This document shows, piece after piece, positions 1 to 9,887 of a stretch of DNA of 26,964 nt (position 1 is the stretch's first letter; each line of letters begins with the position of its first letter). The DNA lies in NCBI GenBank assembly GCA_002391565.1, contig DGFH01000268.1:19634-46597 (forward strand). Reading direction: 5' to 3'. The position numbers and the translations under genes are program-made. Source of the stretch: Anaerolineales bacterium UBA3905. GTDB taxonomy: Bacteria; Chloroflexota; Anaerolineae; Caldilineales; Caldilineaceae. The notes under the pieces were generated by a model, which saw only the letters and a program-made list of their open reading frames with translations, was not told the origin of the DNA and searched no databases.

Positions 1-611
1 TCGCCCTCGACGCCGGCATGTGTGACAAAGATCGTGTACTCGACGCCCTCTTTAGGCGTCGCCGCCAACGCCTCGGCATAGAGGTTGAGGGCGGCGACAG
101 TGCTGGCGCCGTAATAGCGCAAACCATAGACGCGCACCCCAGGTTTCGGCTCGAAGTAACTGCCCTGACGCCGTTTGGGATCCCAGGGCTGCAAGTCGAA
201 GGCGCCCTCCTTTAGGTCGGCGTCGAGCAAAATGATCAAGTCTTGCAGCGCCAGAAATTTCATCCAGCCGATGGTGTCTTCATAATAGCTGCGCTCGTGA
301 TTGCCCTCGACGGCGATGCAAGGGATGCCAGCGTCGCGCAGGCGACGCAGCACGCGCATCGCCTGATTGAGCGTCAGCGCGTCGATGCTGCGCTTGTGAA
401 AGAGGTCGCCGGCCAGGATGACGAAATCCACCGGCCCGCTGATCGCCTGATCGAAGGGGAGAATCTGCTTATCCGGGCGCGGGTGGTAAACGCCCGTCGC
501 CTTGTCAATGACGGCGTTGAAGGCCGCCGCAAAGTCGTTGAAGCGCGCTGTCTGGCCGTACTGCAGATAGCCCAGATGGATGTCGGCGCAATGCAGGAAG
601 CGTGTCTGCAT
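1..611 (-). CDS. SbcD/Mre11-like metallophosphoesterase (DNA repair nuclease), 3' end outside window
   Basis: The frame opens at ATG 611 and runs off the left edge, giving about 203 residues of the N-terminal part. The calcineurin-like phosphoesterase motifs appear in order: CADIHLGY (Asp10, His12), LAGDLFHKR (Asp69), EGNHE (Asn104-His105) and VTHAGVEG near residue 198. These are the two-metal ligands of the SbcD/Mre11/YhaO exonuclease group, cytoplasmic enzymes that process DNA ends, normally with an SbcC/Rad50-type ATPase. ATG 611 was chosen because AGG lies 7 nt upstream. An in-frame GTG ten codons earlier lacks a ribosome site. It follows the GNAT gene by 42 nt on the same strand and is probably in that operon. 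An SbcC-like partner beyond the edge would be expected but cannot be seen. The family call is firm; the exact subfamily is not. Confidence 0.88.
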   Translation of the reverse strand, partial: MQTRFLHCADIHLGYLQYGQTARFNDFAAAFNAVIDKATGVYHPRPDKQILPFDQAISGPVDFVILAGDLFHKRSIDALTLNQAMRVLRRLRDAGIPCIAVEGNHERSYYEDTIGWMKFLALQDLIILLDADLKEGAFDLQPWDPKRRQGSYFEPKPGVRVYGLRYYGASTVAALNLYAEALAATPKEGVEYTIFVTHAGVEG

Positions 612-653
612 GGTGTAACCTGTGGCCTTGAAAAATGTCACGGTTGTCGGTGT

Positions 654-1691
654 TCAGTCACTCTCGGCGACTTCGGTGGTCTCCGCCAGGCGGCGGCGCA
701 TCGTGATGAGCGTGCGCTGGGCTGTGAAGCCGCAACGCACAAGATAGTCGATGGCGCTGCGATGTTCGGTGGTGACGCTGATCCGGATCGGCCAGCGAGG
801 ATAGCTCTGCAGTCGCCATAGCGCCCAGTCGATCAGTGGGCGATCATAGACGCCATACTGTTCAGGACGCACCCACAACTGCATGACATGTTCACCACGC
901 CAGCGTCGCGCTTCGAGCAGTAAGGCCGCCTCGAAGCGCGGCGAGTTCTGGATGGCGCGGCGATAGGTGACGCCGCGCCCCATTAGCCGCCAGAACCACG
1001 CGCCGAGCTGATCTTCGAGGGTGGCCTGGAAATCGGTGCGCCGAATGGCGCGCCACCATTGTGCATGCGCGCCCAGTTGATGGTTGACCAGTTCATAGAG
1101 TGGTTGCCAGTCGGACGCGGAGAATGCTCGGAGCAATGGATGTGGCGCCAGGTCGCGCACAACAGGCGCTTGCGGTGCGCGCAAGTCCATCGTGGCGCCC
1201 ACTACCTCGAAACCGAGACTTTCGTAGAGGCGATAGGCCACCGTGTTGGCTTCGTAGACCTGCAGCACCGCCCACAGACCGCCTGCGCGCGTGGCGTGGT
1301 CGAGCGCGGCTTCCATCAACCGCCGTGAGATGCCGCGCCCGCGAAAACCCGGCGCCACGGCGACGTTGGCGATCTGCCAGCGCGTGGCGTACCGGTCGGC
1401 GCGCTGCACCGTGATGTTGCCGACGACGTGCCCCTGTTCCACCCACACAAAGCCGTTGAGGATGTCGTTGAACTCGCCCGTGCTCCGGTTCAACACACCC
1501 AGGAAGCCGCCCAGGTAACTCATTGTGCGCATCTCACGCAGCGCCGCAGAACCGCGATCATCGAGTTCTGCGGCAAAGGCCGTCGAGATCAACTCGGCGA
1601 CGGCGCGCAGATCGCGCCCGATGTCGAAGGGGCGGATGCCGGTCTCCAGTCGTTGGTCGTACTGGTAACCGGGCACGGGAATAACTGTCAT
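654..1691 (-). CDS. Tandem GNAT-family N-acetyltransferase
   Basis: The product has 345 residues, about twice a single GNAT domain. The N-terminal half is a clear GNAT: a beta strand reading VVGNITVQ, then VAVAPGFRGRGISRRLM, which is the acetyl-CoA pyrophosphate loop of the R/Q-x-x-G-x-G/A type, then ANTVAYRLYESLGF, the usual C-terminal signature. The C-terminal half (about residues 185-335) ends in a similar pattern, SAIDYLVRCGFTAQRTLITM, and looks like a second, diverged GNAT fold. Such proteins transfer acetyl groups from acetyl-CoA to amines; the substrate cannot be read from sequence. Its ATG is 2 nt after the grpE stop codon, so translation is probably coupled to grpE. It is followed 42 nt later by the SbcD-like gene. 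Confidence 0.85.
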   Translation of the reverse strand: MTVIPVPGYQYDQRLETGIRPFDIGRDLRAVAELISTAFAAELDDRGSAALREMRTMSYLGGFLGVLNRSTGEFNDILNGFVWVEQGHVVGNITVQRADRYATRWQIANVAVAPGFRGRGISRRLMEAALDHATRAGGLWAVLQVYEANTVAYRLYESLGFEVVGATMDLRAPQAPVVRDLAPHPLLRAFSASDWQPLYELVNHQLGAHAQWWRAIRRTDFQATLEDQLGAWFWRLMGRGVTYRRAIQNSPRFEAALLLEARRWRGEHVMQLWVRPEQYGVYDRPLIDWALWRLQSYPRWPIRISVTTEHRSAIDYLVRCGFTAQRTLITMRRRLAETTEVAESD

Positions 1692-1693
1692 GG

Positions 1694-2296
1694 CTAGAGC
1701 GCCACCCGCACCAGCGCCGGGCGCACCACATGTCCCTTGAGCATGTATCCAGCGCGCAGTGTGTCGATAATATGACCGCTGGCGACCGTGTCGCTAGGGG
1801 CGCTGGCAATGGCTTCGTGCAGCGTTGGGTCGAAGGCGCCATCCGTTGCAATGGGAGTGAGCCCTTCCTCCTCGACAGCGCTGCGCAATTTGCGCTGAAT
1901 CTGGCGGAAGCCTTCCACCCATGCCGCCTGCGCATCGACGCTCTCGGGGATGTTGGCAAAAGCCAGGTCAAAGTCATCCAGCACTGGCAGCAGCCGCTTG
2001 ATGATGTGGGCGCTTACACGCTCCATCTCCTCGGCCAGCTGGCGTTCCTGACGACGCCGGCTATTTTGAAACTCGGCGGCCAATCGCTGCGACTTTTCTG
2101 TAATGGTGGCGCATTCCTGGCGCGCCTCCGCCAATTCAGCCTCCAGCCGCGCTACCGTTGTCAGCAGCTCTGCAACGTCGATCGCTTCGGCGGGAGGAGC
2201 GTCTGCCGCAATATCGGCGCCTTTGCCTTCTTCGCCATTGGCGGCGACAACTTCCATTTCGGGAGTTTCCATTTGTTCAACTTTTTCTTCGGCCAT
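1694..2296 (-). CDS. grpE: GrpE, nucleotide exchange factor of DnaK
   Basis: A 200-residue GrpE. An acidic, low-complexity N-terminus (1-45) is followed by a coiled coil (about 46-95) containing the family segment AEFQNSRRRQERQ. A four-helix dimer segment (LLPVLDDFDLAF) comes next, then the C-terminal beta domain (DPTLHEAIASAPS, GYMLKGHVVRPALVRVAL). GrpE releases ADP from DnaK so that the chaperone can cycle, and it acts in the cytoplasm. It lies 128 nt downstream of hrcA on the same strand, the common hrcA-grpE order, but dnaK and dnaJ are not next to it. A GNAT gene occupies the downstream position. No good Shine-Dalgarno precedes ATG 2296. I see no CIRCE element (TTAGCACTC/GAGTGCTAA) in the spacer. 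Confidence 0.96.
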   Translation of the reverse strand: MAEEKVEQMETPEMEVVAANGEEGKGADIAADAPPAEAIDVAELLTTVARLEAELAEARQECATITEKSQRLAAEFQNSRRRQERQLAEEMERVSAHIIKRLLPVLDDFDLAFANIPESVDAQAAWVEGFRQIQRKLRSAVEEEGLTPIATDGAFDPTLHEAIASAPSDTVASGHIIDTLRAGYMLKGHVVRPALVRVAL

Positions 2297-2339
2297 AGTT
2301 CAGTCTGTCAAGTAAATTGATTGCCTTGTATTTTCACTC

Positions 2340-2409
2340 GTTGCCTGTTGCCTGCCACGCGTCAAGCTGAGCAACACCTGATGGTTGACGCCTGACAGGT
2401 GATGTGTCA
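2340..2409. repeat. Degenerate heptamer tandem array in hrcA-grpE spacer
   Basis: Ten successive 7-bp words fit one register from 2340 to 2409. GTTGCCT occurs twice in a row at 2340 and 2347. Further on, the words at 2375, 2382, 2389 and 2396 all end in TGA, for example CACCTGA and CGCCTGA. CACCTG (2375-2380) and CAGGTG (2396-2401) are also inverted repeats. The array fills over half of the 128-nt spacer. It resembles the heptameric STRR repeats of cyanobacteria in style. Function is unknown. Confidence 0.6.
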
Positions 2410-2424
2410 CAAGCGGCGTCTGTC

Positions 2425-3471
2425 TCAACTTCCGTACATCTCTTCCATTTTTTCGCTTACCAGATCGGAGACGAAGCGGACAGCGCCGATGGTGCGCCCG
2501 TAGCGCATGCGCACCGGCCCGATCACGCCAAGCAGCCCGGAGACGCGGTCGGTGACGCCGTAGCGCGAGAGCACCAGGCTTACGTCGCGCAGCTCGTCGT
2601 AGCGGCCATCGCCAGCAATGACGACATGCACTGTGTCGTCGGGCAAACCCGCTGCGATCTGTTCGATCAGACCCGGCTCCTCCAGCACGCGCACAATGCG
2701 GCGGGCGTTCTCACCTTCGGCAAATTCGGGCGCGCTGAGCACTTCGGCCAGCCCATCGCGAAAGACGACGCCGCTTGCGTGTTGTTCCATGCGCCGCATC
2801 GTCTCGGCGGCGAGACCTGCCACTTGGGCGGCAAAGGGCGTCAGACGCGCGGCATTGAAGGCTACGCCGCTGCTGTCGAGGCCGGCCAGCTGGTCGTTCA
2901 GTTCATTGCTGATGCGGCTCAATTCATGTTGTTCGATCGGCTGATCCACATCGAGCAATTGCTGTTTGACCGCCCCCTCCTGCAACACCAGCACGAGTAG
3001 CACTTTGGTGCCCTGGATGTGCACCAGTTCCATGTGCTTGAAGGTGCAGCGAAGGGTGCGGGGCGCAGTGGCGACGGCGGCGCTCTGGACCGTGCGCGCC
3101 AGGACGGCAGTGCCAGTGCGCAGCCATTGTTCAACTTCGGCTGGCGTGTGATGGAACTGATGGCGGATAGCGTGCTTTTCTTCCGGCGTCAGATCCAGAC
3201 CTGCCAACAAATAGTGCACAAAAAAGCGATAACCCAGGTCGGTGGGCACGCGTCCGGCGCTGGTGTGTGGGTGCGTCAATAGCCCCATGCGTTCGAGCGC
3301 CGCCAGATCGTTGCGGATCGTCGCCGGACTGACGCCGAGGTCATAGCGTCCGACGATGCCGGCGCTGCCCACCGGCTGCGCCGTCTGCACAAATTCCTGG
3401 ATTACGATCCGCAACACCTCGCGTTGGCGTTCAGAGATCGCGTCAATCGTCAGTTGTTCGTCGTGCATCAT
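2425..3471 (-). CDS. hrcA: HrcA, heat-inducible transcription repressor
   Basis: A 348-residue HrcA of normal length. The N-terminal winged helix (about 5-75) contains LSERQREVLRIVI-like and GVSPATIRNDLAALERMGLL segments, followed by HPHTSAGRVPTDLGYRFFV, the HrcA signature. A GAF-like and dimerisation region fills the rest, ending EKMEEMYGS. HrcA represses chaperone genes by binding CIRCE operators and is itself folded by GroEL. The ATG at 3471 directly abuts the stop codon (TGA 3472-3474) of the sugar-phosphotransferase gene, and no separate ribosome site is visible, so translation is probably coupled. A second ATG follows immediately at 3468. I find no CIRCE near it, so its targets, or its own operator, must lie elsewhere. 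Confidence 0.96.
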   Translation of the reverse strand: MMHDEQLTIDAISERQREVLRIVIQEFVQTAQPVGSAGIVGRYDLGVSPATIRNDLAALERMGLLTHPHTSAGRVPTDLGYRFFVHYLLAGLDLTPEEKHAIRHQFHHTPAEVEQWLRTGTAVLARTVQSAAVATAPRTLRCTFKHMELVHIQGTKVLLVLVLQEGAVKQQLLDVDQPIEQHELSRISNELNDQLAGLDSSGVAFNAARLTPFAAQVAGLAAETMRRMEQHASGVVFRDGLAEVLSAPEFAEGENARRIVRVLEEPGLIEQIAAGLPDDTVHVVIAGDGRYDELRDVSLVLSRYGVTDRVSGLLGVIGPVRMRYGRTIGAVRFVSDLVSEKMEEMYGS

Positions 3472-4938
<1,467 letters not shown>

Positions 4939-5943
4939 TTACACGCTATCTACATTGACCTGTCCCACCGGCGCTGCCGCAGGGCGCCGTGCGCCACGAC
5001 AGTAACGCCAGAGATGCGCAGTCACGTCCAGGCCGCCTTTGCCGACAATGCCGGCCAGGATCGCCTTGTCGAGTAGCCAGTTGGTGTTGCGCTGATAATG
5101 CTTCTGATAGAAGAGCCACATGGCTTCATAGAAGTCAATGCGCGCTTTGGCGCTCTGACGACTGGCAGCCTCCTTGACATGCGTGATCTCGACTGCCCCA
5201 TTGTACCAGATTTCCCAACCTGCGTCCTTGATGCGTTTGGCCCAATCCAGGTCCTCACCATACATGAAAAAGCGCTCATCGAGCAACCCCACCGCCAGGA
5301 TCGCTTCACGGCGCACCTGCATATAGGCGCCCACCACAGAATCGACTGGGTGCACAGCCTCTTCGGGCAGGTACTCCAGGTTGTAAGCGTTAAAGCGCCG
5401 GCTGCGCGGAAAGAGCCGGCTGAGGCCGATCATTCGATAGAAACTGACCTGTGGCGTAGGAAAGCTGCGCCGGCAAGCCCGATCCAGGCTGCCATCAGGT
5501 CGGCGCACACGCGGTCCTGCTACGCCAATCGTAGGGTGATCGTCCATAAAGCGCACCATTGCCGTCAGCGTTTGTGGCGGCACGACGGTATCGGGATTGA
5601 GCAGCAGGACATAGCGGGGCAGTGAATCCACCGGACGCGGCGGAAATTGGTCAAACCCCAACATGCGCAGCCCTACATTGTTGCCGGCGCTGTAGCCGAT
5701 ATTGGCAGGATTGACAATCACCTGAACCTGCGGAAACTCCTCGCGCACCAGTGCGGCGCTGCCATCGGTGCTGGCGTTATCCACGACCATCACTTCGACG
5801 GCCAGCTCCGTTGCACTTGCCTGCAACGAACGCAAACAGGCTTGCAACAGGGCGCGCGTGTTGTAGTTCAAGATAACGACTGCCAGATCGACCGGTCTGC
5901 GGATCGCTGATTCGGTCGCAGAAGCGGCCATGCTTTGTATCAT
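4939..5943 (-). CDS. Glycosyltransferase family 2
   Basis: A 334-residue GT-A fold transferase resembling the rhamnosyl/WcaA group. The nucleotide-sugar binding start is VVILNYNTRALLQACL (about 22-37), followed by VVDNASTDG (53-61), NIGYSAGNN (81-89) and LLLNPDTVVPP, in which NPD (116-118) supplies the metal-binding aspartate. The acceptor region includes FFMYGEDLDWAKRIKDAGW, with the conserved ED of family 2. It adds a sugar from a nucleotide donor to a growing lipid-linked glycan at the cytoplasmic membrane face. ATG 5943 is preferred, with a purine-rich GGTGGGTGAG about 10 nt upstream; a TTG lies one codon earlier. It is the first gene after the promoter at 5982-6010 and pairs functionally with the sugar-phosphotransferase immediately downstream. 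Confidence 0.93.
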   Translation of the reverse strand: MIQSMAASATESAIRRPVDLAVVILNYNTRALLQACLRSLQASATELAVEVMVVDNASTDGSAALVREEFPQVQVIVNPANIGYSAGNNVGLRMLGFDQFPPRPVDSLPRYVLLLNPDTVVPPQTLTAMVRFMDDHPTIGVAGPRVRRPDGSLDRACRRSFPTPQVSFYRMIGLSRLFPRSRRFNAYNLEYLPEEAVHPVDSVVGAYMQVRREAILAVGLLDERFFMYGEDLDWAKRIKDAGWEIWYNGAVEITHVKEAASRQSAKARIDFYEAMWLFYQKHYQRNTNWLLDKAILAGIVGKGGLDVTAHLWRYCRGARRPAAAPVGQVNVDSV

Positions 5944-5981
5944 CAACGTAGCTCACCCACCCTGATCAACATCGTGCCCCC

Positions 5982-6010
5982 ATTGTAGCACGCTGCCCAA
6001 GACGCGACAA
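5982..6010 (-). promoter_or_regulatory. Sigma70-type promoter for glycosyltransferase-hrcA cluster
   Basis: On the minus strand the -35 is TTGTCG (6005-6010) and the -10 is TACAAT (5982-5987), separated by exactly 17 nt. Transcription would start about 30 nt upstream of the glycosyltransferase ATG. It is the only good promoter I can see upstream of hrcA. Confidence 0.65.
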
Positions 6011-6056
6011 AGCCGACCGGGAATTTGGGGCTAACACTGGGACCTTCTCGAACCTA

Positions 6057-7736
6057 TCATCTTTCCGCCGTGTAGACAATTTCCCCACCCACCATCGTCA
6101 TCAATACACGGGTTTCCTTGATCTGCTCCTCCGGTATGGTGAAGTAGTCGCGGTCGATCACGATCAGGTCGGCCAGCCTGCCGGGTGCGAGTGTTCCCTT
6201 CAGATGCTCCTCACGCGTCAGCCAGGTCCCGTTGATGGTGTACGCACGCAGCGCTTCGCTGCGGCTGATAGCCTGATCCCTTGCCACAAAATGCCCCAGG
6301 TTGTTCTTGCGCGTCACCAGCGCATACAGCCCGGCGAAGGGATCGGGCGAGACGGTCGAGGGGATGTCCGACGTGGCGCAGAGAACGACGCCGGCGTCCA
6401 GGTACTTGCGTGCAGGCTTGTAGTTGGCGGCGCGACGCTCGCCTACATCGCGGAAGATCAGGTCACCCTCCCAATAGAGAAAGGTCGGCTGGATGACGGC
6501 AGCGATGCGATGTTCGGCCATCTGCGCCAGCGCGCGGTCGCTGGGAAAGTAGGCGTGGATGACATTGTGGCGCGCATCTGACCAGGGTGTGCTACGTGCC
6601 ACATCGGCGAAGGCGTCCACAACCATGTCCATCGCCCGGTCGCCGCAGGTGTGGATGCCGACATCCCAGCCCAGCTCCTGCGCTGTGCGGAAGTGACGGC
6701 GCAGCGTCTGCGGGTCGAGGCGGTTGAAGTTGCCGACGACCGTCTCGCCCTCAAAGGGTTCGTACATCAGCGCTGTGTGCGAGGAGGTGCCGCCGTCGAT
6801 TGCCATCTTCAGCCCGCCCAGCCGCAGCCATTCGTCGCCCAGCCCGGAGGCGATGCCTAACCCGCGTGCCCGCGCCTCCAACTCCGCCTCGTTCTCTTCC
6901 TCGCGGAAGCCGTGCCACGACGGCATGACGTTTAGCCGCACCGCAATCGGCAGCGCCGCCCGTCCCTGGCTTGTCGCTGCCCGTCCCTCGCTCACCACTG
7001 CCTGGTACGCTGCCAGCTCATACGGATAGAGGCCAGGATCGAGCACGCTGGTGATGCCGTAGCGATTCATCTCCTGGCAGCCGAGACGGATCGCCGTCTT
7101 GAGTTCCGCCAACGTCGGCTGGGGCAGCAGGTTGCGCACGAAGAGTTTGGCCGCCGCGCGTAGCAACCCATTCGGTGCGCCAGATGCATCGCGTCCGATT
7201 TCGCCGCCAGGCGGATTGGGCGTAGCGGGCGTGATGCCTGCCAGCTGCAGCGCCACACTGTTGACGACATCGGTGTTGAAAAAGCGCATCAGGATCACCG
7301 GATGCTGGTCGGTGGCGGGGTCGATATCCCAGCGCGTGGGCAGGCGGCCTGGCGGTGTGGCGGCGGTAAAGTTGCCTTCGTTCCAGCCTTCGCCAACAAT
7401 CCAGTGACCCGGCGGCGTGACGGCGGCGCGGGCGCGCACCAGTTCCATCATCTCCTCAGGCGAGCGACACTCGTCGAGCCGGATGCGTGTGAGTTTGACG
7501 CCGACCTGCAGCAGGTGGTTGTGGCTGTCGAAGATGCCCGGCAGGACGGTGCGTCCGCCGAGGTCGTGGGTGTGCGTCCCTGGCACTGCCAGCGGTAGCA
7601 ACTCTGCGTCGGCGCCAACGGCCAGGATGCGCCCCTCTTTGATCGCCACAGCCTGCGCAGTGGGTTGGTGATCGTCGAGCGTGTAGATCGTGGCGTTGTG
7701 CAGAATCTGGTCTGGGCTAAGGTCGCGTATGTGCAT
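6057..7736 (-). CDS. Amidohydrolase, YtcJ-like (amidohydrolase 3 family)
   Basis: A 559-residue metal-dependent hydrolase of the YtcJ type. It begins with a beta-sandwich half (ATIYTLDDHQPTAQAVAIKEG) and continues with GRTVLPGIFDSHNHLL, where His72 and His74 form the HxH metal pair. Later come HTCGDRAMD and RHNVIHAYFPSD with further metal histidines, and ATSDIPSTVSPDPF with the catalytic aspartate. It ends with LAPGRLADLIVID. The family hydrolyses C-N bonds in amides or cyclic ureas; the substrate is unknown. The open frame continues upstream to 7814, but ATG 7736 has AGGA about 8 nt upstream and fits the family start. A 21-bp near-duplication at 6955-6996 gives a repeated GRAA segment. No signal peptide is seen. 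Confidence 0.88.
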   Translation of the reverse strand: MHIRDLSPDQILHNATIYTLDDHQPTAQAVAIKEGRILAVGADAELLPLAVPGTHTHDLGGRTVLPGIFDSHNHLLQVGVKLTRIRLDECRSPEEMMELVRARAAVTPPGHWIVGEGWNEGNFTAATPPGRLPTRWDIDPATDQHPVILMRFFNTDVVNSVALQLAGITPATPNPPGGEIGRDASGAPNGLLRAAAKLFVRNLLPQPTLAELKTAIRLGCQEMNRYGITSVLDPGLYPYELAAYQAVVSEGRAATSQGRAALPIAVRLNVMPSWHGFREEENEAELEARARGLGIASGLGDEWLRLGGLKMAIDGGTSSHTALMYEPFEGETVVGNFNRLDPQTLRRHFRTAQELGWDVGIHTCGDRAMDMVVDAFADVARSTPWSDARHNVIHAYFPSDRALAQMAEHRIAAVIQPTFLYWEGDLIFRDVGERRAANYKPARKYLDAGVVLCATSDIPSTVSPDPFAGLYALVTRKNNLGHFVARDQAISRSEALRAYTINGTWLTREEHLKGTLAPGRLADLIVIDRDYFTIPEEQIKETRVLMTMVGGEIVYTAER

Positions 7737-7761
7737 GATGGGGTTCCTGGTCGAAGCTATC

Positions 7762-7784
7762 TGAACATAATCTTGAACATAATC
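7762..7784. repeat. Two 11-bp direct repeats with 12-bp period upstream of amidohydrolase
   Basis: TGAACATAATC occurs at 7762-7772 and again at 7774-7784, about 26-48 nt upstream of the amidohydrolase ATG. The spacing of roughly one helical turn could mark a regulator site, or it may be simple duplication. Confidence 0.45.
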
Positions 7785-7788
7785 AACT

Positions 7789-7888
7789 TTGACGCAAGGG
7801 CGCAGAGGCGCCAAGACACGCAGCGCAATGGCTGCGCCCTCTGGCGTTTCCCTCTGCGCTTCTTTGCGCCCTTACGTCTTTGCGTCAA
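7789..7888. repeat. 100-bp inverted-repeat element with octamer substructure
   Basis: The element starts with TTGACGCAA (7789-7797) and ends with its exact complement TTGCGTCAA (7880-7888). Inside, both arms are built from roughly 8-bp words of the type GCGCAGAG/ACGCAAGG (left) and CTTTGCGT/CTCTGCGC (right), so the whole can fold into one long imperfect hairpin. It fills most of the spacer between the amidohydrolase and the PLP enzyme. It has no coding capacity and looks like a non-autonomous REP- or MITE-like repeat. Confidence 0.75.
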
Positions 7889-7917
7889 TTTCGAGAATGC
7901 AGAAGCGCTACAAAGCC

Positions 7918-9201
<1,284 letters not shown>

Positions 9202-9313
9202 AGTTTGTCTCCGTTGACAATTGCAATTTTCTTCTGATCGTGTCAAAGTTGGGTTGGTGCAGGCATTGCGCCAGTGCAACGTCACACAACAATTGGGAGC
9301 GCATAGAAAATCG

Positions 9314-9329
9314 TTCAAACTTGTATGAA
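9314..9329. promoter_or_regulatory. MarR-type operator-like palindrome
   Basis: TTCAAAC and GTATGAA flank a TT centre, giving an inverted repeat with 6 of 7 matching positions. It ends at the base before the -35 of the marR promoter, a normal place for autoregulation by a MarR dimer. Binding is inferred. Confidence 0.45.
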
Positions 9330-9358
9330 TTGACAGAAGGGATCATTGCCGGTAAAGT
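9330..9358 (+). promoter_or_regulatory. Promoter of marR-family gene
   Basis: The -35 is TTGACA (9330-9335), the spacer is 17 nt, and the -10 is TAAAGT (9353-9358, four consensus matches). A leader of about 50 nt follows. It contains AGAGGAA at 9381 and a perfect hairpin at 9393-9408. Confidence 0.55.
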
Positions 9359-9392
9359 AGCGATAATATCAAATCATACCAGAGGAACACAC

Positions 9393-9408
9393 TGAGCGAA
9401 ATCGCTCA
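9393..9408 (+). promoter_or_regulatory. Hairpin between ribosome site and marR start codon
   Basis: TGAGCGA, an AA loop and TCGCTCA form a perfect 7-bp inverted repeat. The only good Shine-Dalgarno, AGAGGAA (9381-9387), is 29 nt from ATG 9417. If the hairpin forms, the unpaired distance shrinks to 13 nt. It could alternatively be a second operator. Confidence 0.5.
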
Positions 9409-9416
9409 ACCCCATT

Positions 9417-9887
9417 ATGCCTACCCATTTTGTTGGAACGCCGGAGGAAGTGCTGGCGCTTGACACCTTTATCAAATTGACGCGCGCCAATAACTCCTTG
9501 TTGGCGCGCATCGCCCATCGCAGCACACATCCGGACTTGAGCGTGAGTCAGTTCGGCACGCTGGAAGCGTTGTATCATCTGGGTTCGATGTCACAAACTG
9601 AAATTTGCGGCAAGTTGCTGAAGAGCGGCGGCAACACGACGCTGGTGATCGACAACCTGGAGAAGCGCGGGCTGGTGCAGCGCCGCCGCGACCCGGAGGA
9701 TCGCCGCGTGGTGATGGTCGAGTTGACCGAAGCCGGGCTGGAACTGATTCGCTCGATTTTTCCGCGTCACGCGCAGGTTGTGGCCGAAGAGATGTCCGTC
9801 CTCACGGCTGAGGAGCAGCGGCAACTGGGCGAATTGTGCAAGAAATTGGGCAAGGGCAACGCACCTCCCGACGCCACCACCGCGTAG
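9417..9887 (+). CDS. MarR-family transcriptional regulator
   Basis: A 156-residue winged-helix regulator. The N-terminal dimerisation helix (LDTFIKLTRANNSLLARI) is followed by LSVSQFGTLEALYHLG. The HTH is MSQTEICGKLLKSGGNTTLVIDNLEKRGLV, and the wing is RRRDPEDRRVVMVELTEAG with the usual D-x-R-x-x pattern. A C-terminal helix ends near LGKG. Family members bind palindromes as dimers and release on small-molecule or oxidative signals; no conserved cysteine is evident, so the ligand is unknown. It is divergent from the cystathionine synthase family gene and has an operator-like palindrome at its own promoter. Its start codon has an unusual leader, with no close ribosome site. Its stop codon overlaps the first of two 72-bp direct repeats. 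Confidence 0.92.
   Translation: MPTHFVGTPEEVLALDTFIKLTRANNSLLARIAHRSTHPDLSVSQFGTLEALYHLGSMSQTEICGKLLKSGGNTTLVIDNLEKRGLVQRRRDPEDRRVVMVELTEAGLELIRSIFPRHAQVVAEEMSVLTAEEQRQLGELCKKLGKGNAPPDATTA

Noticed and set aside
243..821. 192-residue plus-strand open frame
   Set aside because: It is antisense to the SbcD-like and GNAT genes, whose motifs are unmistakable; the composition is that of a shadow frame.
2297..2424. CIRCE operator for hrcA/grpE
   Set aside because: I looked for TTAGCACTC and GAGTGCTAA here and upstream of hrcA and found neither.
6955..6996. 21-bp near-duplication in the amidohydrolase gene
   Set aside because: It is in frame and adds a short repeated GRAA segment in a loop; no sign of function beyond a small insertion.
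9218..9246. Promoter of the PLP enzyme gene
   Set aside because: TTGACA is present on the minus strand, but the hexamer 17 nt away is CAATTG, too poor to list.
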